A stretch of DNA of 64,000 nucleotides from Phallusia mammillata (lineage: Eukaryota; Chordata; Ascidiacea; Phlebobranchia; Ascidiidae). The stretch lies in contig QLIY01000664.1 of NCBI GenBank assembly GCA_003260075.1, positions 28,685 through 92,684 of the forward strand. The letters run 5' to 3'. The position numbers were made by a program, and so were the translations under genes. Positions within the stretch are counted from its first letter, which is position 1, and the number at the start of each line of letters is the position of its first letter. Below, piece after piece: positions 54,497-64,000 of this stretch. Below the pieces are notes generated by a model. That model did no database searches. It was not told where the DNA came from and worked only from the letters and a program-made list of their open reading frames with translations.

Positions 54497-56503
54497 AGCG
54501 TGTGGTAAATATTTTTTATTGACATGAATGAGCATGATTTAAACAAGATTTTTTTTCGATGGTTTATCTGCAGTTTAGCAAAGTAATTAGGCTAACTAAA
54601 TGCTAACATACATAGGCTATGTATACAAATGTGGTCTTTACACAAATGTTACAGGATTGTGTGCAGCCGATTTGTTTAGACTAACAGATAATCATCATCA
54701 CTAGTGTGTGTCGAACGTTGTCGGTTGTTGCACTATTTAATAAATTGTTTCAATTTTAAGAGAGAACCATATCGCTTACGTTTCGCTGCTGTGGAACTTG
54801 AAACGATGAAAGCGCCAATCAGCAGAGAAATCGACCATCTCCCAATTACCGTCATCATCTGTGGAAGACAGTACATTCACCGATTGTGTGATCTCAGAGT
54901 ACGTTTGTCGGATAAAGTGACTGTAATTTGCCCCCAATTATCTGATTCTCACTCTTCATGGCGGAAAAGGGCAATTATACCGATCCAACTTTTCACCCGA
55001 CAGTGATGAAATTATATGGATAGTGTATAGCGAAATGAACCAACCCATTTGATTGATGTGGTATTACCAACACCTTAATCACCCGAAGGATAACAAAGTT
55101 TGTGTATTTCCCCGACGTCAAATTGTGTTTCCGTAAAAATTGTGTTTTCATTCAAGGTGATTGCGAAGTCTTTATTCGCTATGCATACAAACTTACCAAA
55201 CTTGTGTTTAGACTTGTTGCAGTTAATGTCCTACGCCATCATATAAAATTGCGCTAAACGCCCCAGGCCAAGTAGGTTACGTATTTATAGTATTAAACCG
55301 GCCAAACACGTCACGTGGGCTTCGGGCGTGTCATTCAATTACCCTCAAACGTAAACATGTTGTGCTTTCTTACATCAGCTATGAAAATTCACGTTTTGAC
55401 AAGAAAAGTTTAAACCTACCGTCCACGACCACATCTGAATCGAATACGAGATATTTCCTTTAATTCTCAATTGTTTACTTTACTGCATCAACAATTGTAG
55501 TTTAGTCGTCTCCCTTGCTATTCACGACGGTTCGAAGATCAATATTTCATCACTAAACTCCAAGAGACTACAAAAATTCTTAAAATATATGGCTGCGAAA
55601 GTCCAAGAAAATGTGTCAAACTGACGTTTTCTTCTCAACGATCACTTTCTTTTTTGACAGTTCGAAGATAAATGAACATATAAGTGAAAGCAAATTTCCA
55701 CTTTACTCCGCGTTATCTGAACATAACTTACACTTTTTTGCTATACGTCTGTATTAACTGTCTGCTAAACTTGTTCACTATATCTTCTGCCTATACCTTC
55801 CAACCGTTCCAATTACATATTGTCGAGAGACCTTGCGCGAACGACGTCAAATTCGCCGAAGGCAACCTATGATCACTTTGGTGTTCCTGCTTCAATTATC
55901 GGCAAAACGAGACTAGCGATGAACACAATGTGAGTCAATTTACAAGACTGACGTTTTGTGAACCAGAGCTCATAACAGTGGGAGAATATTTCTGATTTCG
56001 ACATTTTTATTGCTTTTTTCCACTTAGACGCCCAATTGTACTTCAAAAGATTCACGCCACTGGTCATGATCAAAACGAAGACCTTTATATTAACATCTTT
56101 TGAGTGGGCTGTCCACATCAGCATTCTTGCATTTTTAAAAACATTTAGTTTATTTACACACCATTCTTTCTCAGCAATGGAAATGCCACATAACGTTTTT
56201 CACCATGCGGTCTTGCATTGGGGTTCACTAAACGCAAAAAATGCTCGATACACATTTTGTAAAATACTGCTCCGTGGCTCCAACTAACGACAAATGTTTC
56301 ATTTTTTGGTTATACCTACCGCTTATAATCAGGGGTGGGTTACAATCGAGGGCCGCTTACAGTTTAATTTTAAACCGATATTATGTCTACACTCCAACGT
56401 TTTTATTCATTTGGGGTTCAAAACTTGTATGATGTGATTTATAATCGAGGGCGGCTTACAATCGAGTAAATACGATAGTTAGGTTGCCAGGGTGAGTTTA
56501 AAT

Positions 56504-56839
56504 CAGGGGTTCCCAAACTTTTTTGGTCTGTGGCCCTAATGTCTATTTAATAGCGATTCGTGGCCCACCATGTGCTGTAAATTTGGGCACCAACAAAAAA
56601 ATAACTCAAAAACAGGCGAAATTATCCAGCAATTTATTTTTAATGAGATACATGCTCCTAAAATTTGGCTACAAGATTCGGAGTNCAGAATTCTTTGCAA
56701 AAATTACGTTTTTCAAAACAAAGCGCATAACATCTACAGTATTACAAAACAGTAGAATCTATTCAAATGGCTCTGTGGCCCATTGAAAATGTCTTGGTGG
56801 CCCACTACTGGGCCATGGCCCACAGTTTGGGAACCACTG
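56504..56839. mobile_element. hAT-like MITE, family G (336 bp)
   Basis: Ends CAGGGGTTCCCAAAC and GTTTGGGAACCACTG. Perfect 8-bp duplication GTTTAAAT at 56496-56503 and 56840-56847. An N at 56685 marks an unresolved base or join inside it. Confidence 0.92.
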
Positions 56840-57504
56840 GTTTAAATCAAATAGTACTGGGAATTTGTAGAAGAAGATATTTCTTGCAATTGAACATAAA
56901 TGCTTTAAAAGTGACAGAAATGTGCCAACCCGTTCTTATAAGTTTGTTTAAATTAAGAGCTCGTATTTACTATGCAAATTATACGTTACGTAATTCATCA
57001 GTAAAGATCACTATGGCATTGTAATGCAATAAAAAAGTAAAAGCCAAAATAAGGAATTTAGTGTAGGCTATATGCGCAAAATGTAAGATGCGCCAAGGAG
57101 TATTAAAAACTCTTTAAAAATCTTTGTGAATCTGGATGCCCCAACTTCGACGTCACAAAATTAAAAAAACCTCGGTCACGCATGACTTCACATCTAAAGC
57201 AATAATTTCAATAAGATTGAAAAAATCTAAGCAAACGTAAAATGTAGCATGGTCGCCTGTTTACGTGAGTACTGACTACTATACAGGCTTTACAGAGTTA
57301 CGTTCGTCTCTAAATTACAGGACTAACATTAGAACTAAGTCAAAACGACGAAGACACAGGGTTGATGTCATAGTGTGGTGAGTGGTGATGGTGACTGTGG
57401 TCGTCTCGTCAGGCGTCAGGAGGCCCTGGCCCCTGTGTAATGTGTTCCAAATATTCTCTGAAATCTGAGTGCCGTTTTGCGCAATTCTAAAATATACTTT
57501 ATAT

Positions 57505-57936
57505 CAGGGGTGTCAAACTCAAACAGCTTGAGGGCCAAAAAAAAAACTTTTATGAAAGTCAATACAGTGTGACATGACAACATCAAAGTTGCATAAAAAA
57601 AGTAAAATGTTCATTTATGCCATTGACTACATTAAAAAAACAATATGGTAATAAATAACAAACATATTTACAGTGTAGCAGAGTGAAAGAACCATCAACT
57701 GTGCTTTATTGCATTGTGTGAAAACAATGGCATATATATAACTGCAATTGCTGATTCTAAAGACATCCTATTAAAACGTTGCAAATATCATTAATAGAGA
57801 ATGATTGTATTATGTAAACTCACTGGTCTGACAGGGCCAGAGTAAAACACATAACTTCTAAAAGTTATTTCGCAGCCCGCACAATAACTCTTGGAGGGCC
57901 GTATGTGGCCTGCGGGTAACGTGTTTGACACCCGTG
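57505..57936. mobile_element. hAT-like MITE, family H (432 bp)
   Basis: Ends CAGGGGTGTCAAACTC and GTGTTTGACACCCGTG. Target duplication CTTTATAT (57497-57504) against CTTTATGT (57937-57944). It ends about 78 bp before the LRRC46 start codon, so it may form part of that gene's upstream region. Confidence 0.9.
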
Positions 57937-58010
57937 CTTTATGTGAAGTCCGATGCTATTTAATACTAAGAAGTGTGGAATATTGTGTGATTAAACTGGT
58001 TGTGTGGATT

Positions 58011-58014
58011 TTAG
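58011..58014 (+). promoter_or_regulatory. Acceptor-like site abutting the LRRC46 start codon
   Basis: GGATTTTAG ends at 58014 and the ATG follows at once. The site could be a spliced-leader trans-splice acceptor, common in ascidians, or the end of a 5' UTR intron. Confidence 0.5.
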
Positions 58015-60100
58015 ATGCCAAAAACTGTATCAATTGATCTGATATTAAACAGAAATGTTAAAGAAAAAGTTGAAGATGCAAGGGATATAGATGTAGCTGA
58101 TCAAATACTGGGTTTGACCCATGTCAGATTGGACCGAGAAGAACTGGAAATAATAGATAATTTAGATTGTCTCGGACCAGTAACAAATCTTTACTTGCAA
58201 CATGTAAGTCAGTGTTATGTGTTATCACTGGCGTAGAGTACCCCTGGTATTTTTTAAAACTCTACGCCTATGTGTGTTATCAATGACGGGATATATAACT
58301 GTGAGTTTTTGTTGAGGGTTTAAAACTGAGATTATTTTTGCTTTCATTTTTTTGTAAACTGATCTTCTTTAGTGTTTTTAACTGGATTATAATTTTGTTT
58401 TGATTTCAACATGTCATAAGCACACCTAATTTATTAATACTTTTAGAATTTGTTCACACAAATCAACAACTTGGAATGGGTTGCATCGAGTTTAAAGTTC
58501 CTTACACTTGCTGGAAACCAGATTGAACGCATTGAAAACCTGCTTCATCTCGAGCTTTTGCAATTTTTAGATTTGAGTGATAATTTGATAGATGTTTTGA
58601 ATGTGGACCAATTGCCCAAAAGTCTGGTTTTTCTCAACCTAAGAAATAACAAATGTACATACTCTGTTGGATACAGGTTTGGACATTTGTTTTTATTGTT
58701 TGAAATTTTTGTTAACAAAGCTTTTACAGTTCTTTGTGGCCCATATCTATGGACTCCTCTAAAATACGCAATCTACGCAAACTACGCTATAATTTAATTT
58801 TAGATGCCCATTTTGGGCTGAATATTCTCATATTTGTTGAGGATGGTACTAAACACCATATGGTCCCGCATGTTCACACTTGTAAGAAAAATAGGTCCAA
58901 AAGAGTATCTAAGATTGAATTATAAAGTTATTTACTTTACAAACCCTTACCCTGACCCTAATAGCCCTAACCGTCAACATCTCAGTTAGTTTTTGTTAGT
59001 AGTTTGTGTATAGATTGCATAGATTGCGTATTTTAGACTAGCCCCATATCTATTGCAGGTTTATGTTGAAAAAAAAAATTTTTTTTTCTGGTGTAGAATA
59101 TCATACCGGTAAAGTGATGTGGTTGAAGCTCAAAAACTTGTCATATTGACAGTACTGACAATCCAAAAACCTAATTGCTTTTGCCACATTCTATATATAT
59201 ATTTTAGACAATCTGTAACCGATGGACTTCCTTTGTTGAAACTTTTGGATGGTGAAGAGTTGCTTAATGAAACGGATTCAGACGATGAAAGTATTCCAGA
59301 TGAAAGTGAAGAAAATGATCCTATGGGCATAAAACAAACCACAAACACTTTGCTGCTTCACTCTGTAACAAGACTCGATGAAGTAGCTGAGGAACATAGA
59401 CATAGGATTGCTGAAATTAATGATCAAAATGCTGATCCAAATAGAAAGGATACAGGGGATAATCTTGAAGAACTAGACACAGACTTATCACCAGTTCAAA
59501 AGAAGATATCACATGTGTTGCAAACAATGGTTAAGGTATAAAAACTGCTATTGTGGCATGACAAATGCTTGTTAATTTTTGTAAAAAACACTATCTTATG
59601 TAAACAAAATACTTTTTGAAGGTGGTACAAGTTTGATTAGTTAAGGGGGCATAGTACCCATAATTAATTACATACTTAATCTTGCCTTAAAAATGTTTTT
59701 GTAGACTGAACAAGATCTGATTGATAATTTTGAACTCCCAGAGTTTGAACCTGTGCCGTTGCAAAGCAGTTCCAGCATTGAAACAGTTGCAACTGTTCCA
59801 AAAAGTGAAACATCACCTGCTAAACCCTTACAAGAAGATATTCCAGTTTCTAAAACCAAAACCAGACCTTCAAAGAACTTGGTAACTGTTGGAACAACCA
59901 CATCAGTTGCACAGCCACCCAGTTCGGTCAAACCCAAGGCCCTGAAGGAGCGAAGTGTGAGATACATCACTCCGACAAGCACAAAAACAAGAACAATGTC
60001 GCCTAAATCAAAAAGTGATGCAGCAAGCCGAGTGATACGAAGATTTAGCTCAGATTCTCTTGTGAGAATACCTGGTGCAAGGCCATTTCATAAGCACTGA
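58015..60100 (+). CDS. LRRC46: Leucine-rich repeat-containing protein 46
   Basis: Exons 58015-58203, 58447-58676, 59208-59535 and 59705-60100 total 1,143 nt, 380 residues, with consistent phases. The N-terminal half carries LRRs (VRLDREELEIIDNL, LYLQH, LTLAGNQIERIENL, LQFLDLSDNLIDVL, LVFLNLRNNKCT) followed by the capping GLPLLKLLDGEELL, which match vertebrate LRRC46 in order and spacing. The C-terminal half is acidic, then Ser/Lys-rich and probably disordered. LRRC46 orthologues are linked to cilia and sperm flagella. Intron 3 contains a 320-bp inverted-repeat element. Confidence 0.9.
58226..58272. repeat. Short inverted repeat in LRRC46 intron 1
   Basis: GGCGTAGAGTA and ACTCTACGCC form an inverted pair around about 25 bp. 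Likely a tiny MITE remnant. Confidence 0.45.
58737..59056. mobile_element. Inverted-repeat element in an LRRC46 intron (about 320 bp)
   Basis: The left arm with TAAAATACGCAATCTACGCA (about 58737-58785) is inverted at about 59008-59056. The core is AT-rich and non-coding. Target duplication not resolved. Confidence 0.55.
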
Positions 60101-60363
60101 ATTAATTTTGGTCACCAATTTCATATAACACTGTGTGATGTATGATTTATTTTGTGTTTTTTTATTTTTTTACACCTGTCATCAACATTTTGCTGTGTTT
60201 TGTTTTTTAGCCCCCCCCCCTTCTCTTGTGAGAATACCTGGTGCAAGGCCATTTCATAAGCACTGAATAAATTTGGTAGTCAATTTCATATCACACTGTG
60301 TGATTTGTGATTTTTATTTTTTTTACACCTGTGATCAACGTTTCGCTGTGTTTTGTATTTAAA
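60055..60363. repeat. Duplicated LRRC46 3' end around a C10 run (60211-60220)
   Basis: Copy 1 (60055-60210) spans the last LRRC46 codons and 3' UTR. Copy 2 (from 60221) repeats them with changes such as ATTAATTTTGGTCACC against ATAAATTTGGTAGTC. Removing the duplication shortens the LRRC46-EMG1 spacer to about 200 bp. Confidence 0.82.
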
Positions 60364-60427
60364 AAAATAGTACATTGTGTATTTCAATGAACCGTTACAT
60401 ATTTGTGTGCTATATAGCGCAATATTT

Positions 60428-60443
60428 TTTCTGTTTTATTTAG
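60428..60443 (+). promoter_or_regulatory. Acceptor-like site 28 nt before the EMG1 start codon
   Basis: A pyrimidine-rich TTTTCTGTTTTATTTAG ends at 60443. It is a candidate trans-splice acceptor or 3' end of a 5' UTR intron. Confidence 0.45.
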
Positions 60444-60471
60444 ATTTTGAACATAAGTAGGTTTTTGTACA

Positions 60472-61595
60472 ATGGGTAAAAGAAGGTTACCGGTTGATGA
60501 GGAGGAGAGTGAACAAGAAGAAAGGGGTTTAAAGCTTCTTCGCAGCCTAAAAGACCACAACTCTGGCAAGCGATTAATAGTGATATTGGCCAATGCTTCA
60601 CTGGAAACAGTAAAAGTAGGCCAGTTTTGCTTTGTATATCCCAATAAGATTCATTGTTTGCCTAAAATTGTGTTTTTTGTGTGTGAATCTGTTTTTGGTT
60701 TAATATTTTTGAAGGTTGGAAAAACGTTTGAACTTCTAAACTGTGACAAACACAAAAATGTTTTGAGAAAGAATAATCGGAATCCTGGAACATGTAGACC
60801 AGACATTGCTCATCAATGCCTTCTCATGCTAATGGACAGTCCACTAAACCGTGCTGGTTTATTGCAAGTAAGTCCAGATTAGTTGTAATACTATGTCTTA
60901 AGTAACAGAGTGAGATTCATAAAATACCTGATGTTTGTGATTGTTGTAGCTTTTTCAAGTTTACTCGTGTTTTTTGTAGGTATACATACACACTGCCAAA
61001 AACGTTTTGATAGAAATTAATCCGCAGACAAGGATTCCTAGAACGTTCGACCGTTTTTGTGGTCTTATGGTCCAACTTTTGCATAAACTGAGCGTTCGTG
61101 GATCAGATGCCCCTGTTAAATTGCTCAAGGTGGGACCAGTTTGCATGTGACGCCGACGATATTGCATCATATGTAACCTAACCTAAACGTTGAATAACTT
61201 GACACGTATTTTAAGCCAAAAAATTTAACACTGTTAGGTGATAAAAGGTCCGGTCACTGAGCACCTTCCCGCTGGCTGTGTATGTATAGGTACATCGTTC
61301 GCAGCAGATGCAATAGTGGATGTGCGTGATCTTGTACTTCCTGACAAACCGATGGCCTTTGTGATAGGTGCAATGGCTCATGGAGCAGTAAGTACTCAGT
61401 TGTAGGCTGCAACTTTATACAGTTACTAACTCTTGGTCGAAATTTCGAAATTCTTTGAACAACGTTGTTGCTGTTTTGTAGATCGACGAATCGTACACGG
61501 AAAAAACGATATCAATAAGCAACTATCCACTATCAGCGGCAATAACTTGCACCAAAGTGTGCGGTGCGTTTGAAGAGAAGTGGGGCATTATTTGA
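60472..61595 (+). CDS. EMG1: Ribosome biogenesis N1-pseudouridine methyltransferase EMG1/Nep1
   Basis: Exons 60472-60615, 60715-60867, 60980-61129, 61238-61387 and 61482-61595 total 711 nt, 236 residues, close to the human 244. Conserved stretches include [84 protein letters not shown] and [14 protein letters not shown], the SPOUT-fold knot and SAM site of the family. EMG1 methylates a hypermodified pseudouridine of 18S rRNA in the nucleolus and is needed for 40S assembly. Five exons, all joined in phase 0. Lies close behind LRRC46 on the same strand. Confidence 0.96.
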
Positions 61596-62049
61596 TCCCA
61601 TTGCTTTGCCTGGGGTTGCATCGCAACCCATGGAAGCATGGATTATCTTAAACACGTGTGTGGCAACGATAATAGAGGAAAAATGGACATATGTAAATGC
61701 TTTCCCTTGTTTTGAAAACAGCGCAAATAAAACACATTTAAAACGTGCGTATTTTATGTCAGAATTCAAGTACCATTTTTCTTTGTATGATCTTTTTGTT
61801 TGGAAAATTCTGCAACGAACTTTTCACCTTGATGCAAAGTAACTGGATGCAACAAGTGAAAAAACGCCCACTGTATGAAGTTACGACACGCTTGAGTGAC
61901 TGTGCGAAACCATTCAACAAACTACAAGAATAAGGAAAGTAAAGTGAATGGGTGTCATTGATTGTTGAGTTCCTTATTACTCAAATGGGCTTCCTGTTTT
62001 GTTGTTGGTTTGTATAAACTAGACTGCTTCTGGTTATTGCTTTCCAGTA
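61596..62049 (+). other. EMG1 3' region and upstream of the kinase gene
   Basis: 454 bp. Small frames at 61564-61933 read into the 3' flank and show no domain. A short palindrome GGTTGCATCGCAACC lies near 61616. The region ends in TTGCTTTCCAG at 62047, two bases before the kinase ATG. Confidence 0.5.
62037..62047 (+). promoter_or_regulatory. Acceptor-like site two bases before the kinase start codon
   Basis: TTGCTTTCCAG ends at 62047; after TA the ATG begins at 62050. Placement this close to the start fits spliced-leader addition. Confidence 0.5.
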
Positions 62050-63812
62050 ATGGCAGCTGATGATGACTGCTCAGAGTTTTGGTTTAGGAAAAAACGACCT
62101 GTTGAGCATGAAGAAACAAGGCACCCGGTTAGCATTTGATTGACTTCAAAAAATACGTTTGCTGTGCGGAAATAAAATGTTGAATAAATCACAAGTCACG
62201 ATAATAGTTGTTGCTAACAGTGTAGTAATCACAAAAGCTTTTTTTGTGGTTCGAGAACTTATACAGAATAACATAACCATTTGTAATTCAATGGAATTGC
62301 ACTCAGTCTTGTGCAAATAATACCATTGTATTAACACTTGTATAATTCATTTTTAAGCAGTTGGTGTAGTCGTGTAGTGTTCCCATAGTCAAAGTCAACA
62401 AGTGCTTTAATATTATCTTGCAGATTACACGCAGAAGTGAACTGCCTGATGCTGACACACCTGATGTATTTGGATTAAACGAACAAGTGGTGGGTTACTT
62501 TGTAACAACCAGCATTTTTATGTTGTAATAGTGACAATTTGATGATCACAAAAGTTGTGCTTGTTTCACATTTACTATCCTTTTGTGTGGACCATCTTTT
62601 TTGTAGATTTTAGAGACATCACAGGATTTCATTTCTCCAGTGCCATTCCAATGTTTGCTAAGACCTAAATCTCAAGTTAATCTTCGGTCATTAGCCCCTT
62701 ACTTTGGAAGAGTTATATACAATGGTTCAACACTGCTATGTAGTTTTGCAACATATTGGGCGGACCAAGGAAAGAGTGCAAAACTACGTAAAAGAAGCAA
62801 GTAAGTTCTATTTACATAATGTTGATGGCACCAAAACTTTTGAAGTAACCCTTTGCAGAAGCATGTCAGCTATGGTGGTTGAAGCAGAGGGGGTAATTCT
62901 TGAACGTTGTCTGCATTTAAATCACAAGGAATTATATTGTTTTCCACTGTTCTACAAGCGGTTGCACATGTCTGTTGATGGAAAAAACCAATCCCTAAGA
63001 GGTAAATGAAATTTGCATTACCATTTTTGTTCTGACACAGATAAACATAAAGCACATACCTACTCAGCCTCAAGCATTAGTGGAAGAAATGCCAGTGTGG
63101 GTCAGTTCGGGACTGTTTATCATGCAGTGGACATTGAAAGTGAATCTAGGGGATCTCCTTTCAGGTAGAAAGAATTTGTATCACGTTGTGTACTTAAAGT
63201 CACAAGCATGCGGAAAAGTGATGCAAAACAGTAAACCTGTTCTCTTCTCAAGGTTTGCAGAAAAAGTGATACAACTGGATAAGTTCAACAAGAATGAGCT
63301 GGAAATTTTGTGCAAAACTGATCATAGACACATTGTACGTCTTGTTTTGATTTTGACATTTTTAAAGAAAACTGTTAACAGCAAGAGTACTTTTGTTTAC
63401 CAGGTAAAATTGTATGGGGCAATTCGAACTGAACATGGAATACACATTTTAATGCACCTTGGAGCTGGAGGTAGCATAGCGCGACTCATCAAGAAGGGAG
63501 TTGGTTTAACTGGAGGCAACGATTGTCCACATTTGTTCACCGAGTTGTGGGCAATGAAATATTATAACCAGGTATATGCCATTCAAAACAACACTTGAAT
63601 AGACAAATAGAAAGTAATTTGGTTAAACTGTTTTTAACAGATTCTGTCTGCACTCCAGTACTTGAAATCTATAAATATTGTCCATTGTGATATAAAGCCA
63701 AGAAATGTGGTGTTATCAAGTGACAGAAGTCACACATTTTTGTTAGACTTTGGTGAGGCACTCATAATTCCCCAAAACGCGGATCATGTGCAGTTGACTA
63801 GTGGAATTGTTG
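62050..63812 (+). CDS. NIK/Tpl2-like MAP3 kinase, 5' part
   Basis: Exons recognised: 62050-62127, 62424-62489, 62607-62800, 62859-62892 (end uncertain), 63068-63164, 63253-63334, 63404-63571, 63641-63812, continuing past the window. The kinase domain starts with a glycine loop (GRNASVGQFGTVYHAVD), a beta-3 lysine in FAEKVIQL, hinge HILMHLGAGGSIARL, catalytic loop IVHCDIKPRNVVLSS and DFGEA. HCD in place of HRD makes it a non-RD kinase. The closest families I recognise are MAP3K14 (NIK) and MAP3K8 (Tpl2), upstream kinases of NF-kB and MAPK signalling; this assignment rests on the catalytic loop and DFG region only. The phase between 62892 and 63068 does not match, so a boundary there is wrong or an exon is missing. 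Confidence 0.78.
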
Positions 63813-64000
63813 GTAAGAAAAAATATTTTAGTATGGTTTAGTTTATATGTTATTTGTCTGTTTCAAACTTAAAATCTGTCCTGTTATGTTAAATTTGTTG
63901 CATAAATGATTATTGTATTAAGTGAAATGGCAAGTATTCAAAAGTCCGATGTTTTAGGTATCCTAATTTAGAATAGTTTCAAAAAAATACGCCGTTTGTT
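63813..64000 (+). other. Kinase intron running off the window
   Basis: Starts with donor GTAAGA after the codons GIVG, where the family continues to TETHMAPE-like sequence in the next exon. No further exon is visible before the end. Confidence 0.6.

Larger units (their letters stand above)
53669..58014. other. Intergenic region between the giant gene and LRRC46
   Basis: It should hold the missing first exon(s) of the minus-strand giant gene, but no ATG with a hydrophobic start and phase-1 donor could be picked out with confidence. It contains two C-run duplications (53938-54204, 54381-54496) and two MITEs. The 100-codon plus frame at 54704-55006 has no recognisable domain. Confidence 0.5.

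Noticed and set aside
54704..55006. 100-codon plus-strand frame upstream of LRRC46
   Set aside because: No domain, no splice context and no support beyond length.
5258..60220. G-quadruplex sites or poly(dG) regulatory tracts
   Set aside because: The standard length near ten, the duplicated flanks and the block-wise strand switch fit gap filling much better.
61564..61933. Frames after the EMG1 stop codon
   Set aside because: They read into the 3' flank. EMG1 ends normally at 61595 with the expected family length.
62870..63180. Alternative frame across the kinase glycine-loop exon
   Set aside because: The kinase frame gives the glycine loop GRNASVGQFGTVYHAVD. The alternative has no family pattern.

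Overview
The window reads as animal nuclear DNA: AT-rich, every gene split by short GT-AG introns, and extracellular proteins built from shuffled modules (TSP1, ShKT, EGF, CUB, MAM, LDLa, thyroglobulin type-1, TIL). Small compact genes, possible trans-splice acceptors next to start codons and many short hAT-like MITEs suggest a tunicate, probably a Ciona-like ascidian. This placement is inference. High heterozygosity is suggested by the many slightly different duplicated flanks.

Layout. 1216-6734 (-): secreted ShKT/TSP1 protein, with a foldback element bearing two hammerhead ribozyme motifs in its last intron. 9362-22770 (-): secreted ShKT-EGF-trypsin-like-TSP1-ShKT mosaic whose protease activation site is degenerate. 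22771-27797: intergenic DNA. 27798-33164 (-): NIPA2-type magnesium transporter, 9 exons, 445 residues. 36003-53668 (-): a giant secreted mosaic with 40 exons and at least about 3,280 residues. It holds CUB, MAM, LDLa, TIL, FN3-like, ten thyroglobulin type-1 domains, a second CUB and a 25-unit mucin array. 53669-58014: intergenic, with two MITEs. 58015-60100 (+): LRRC46. 60472-61595 (+): EMG1. 62050-end (+): 5' part of a NIK/Tpl2-like kinase. The last three genes share one strand, are closely spaced and each has an acceptor-like AG just before its ATG.

Assembly structure. There are 27 runs of G or C. Twenty-four are 9-12 long and nearly all sit between two imperfect copies of the same 55-365 bp. 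Three are longer (19, 47, 96) and replace sequence that homologous copies show should be there. They behave like gap placeholders between overlapping haplotype contigs, not like biology. Their base changes only twice along the window (C, then G, then C), suggesting three scaffold pieces joined in different orientations. Four single N positions mark other joins.

Functionally the left 54 kb is mostly extracellular-matrix or secreted material on the minus strand. The right 6 kb holds housekeeping, ciliary and signalling genes on the plus strand. I found no convincing tRNA, rRNA or CRISPR.
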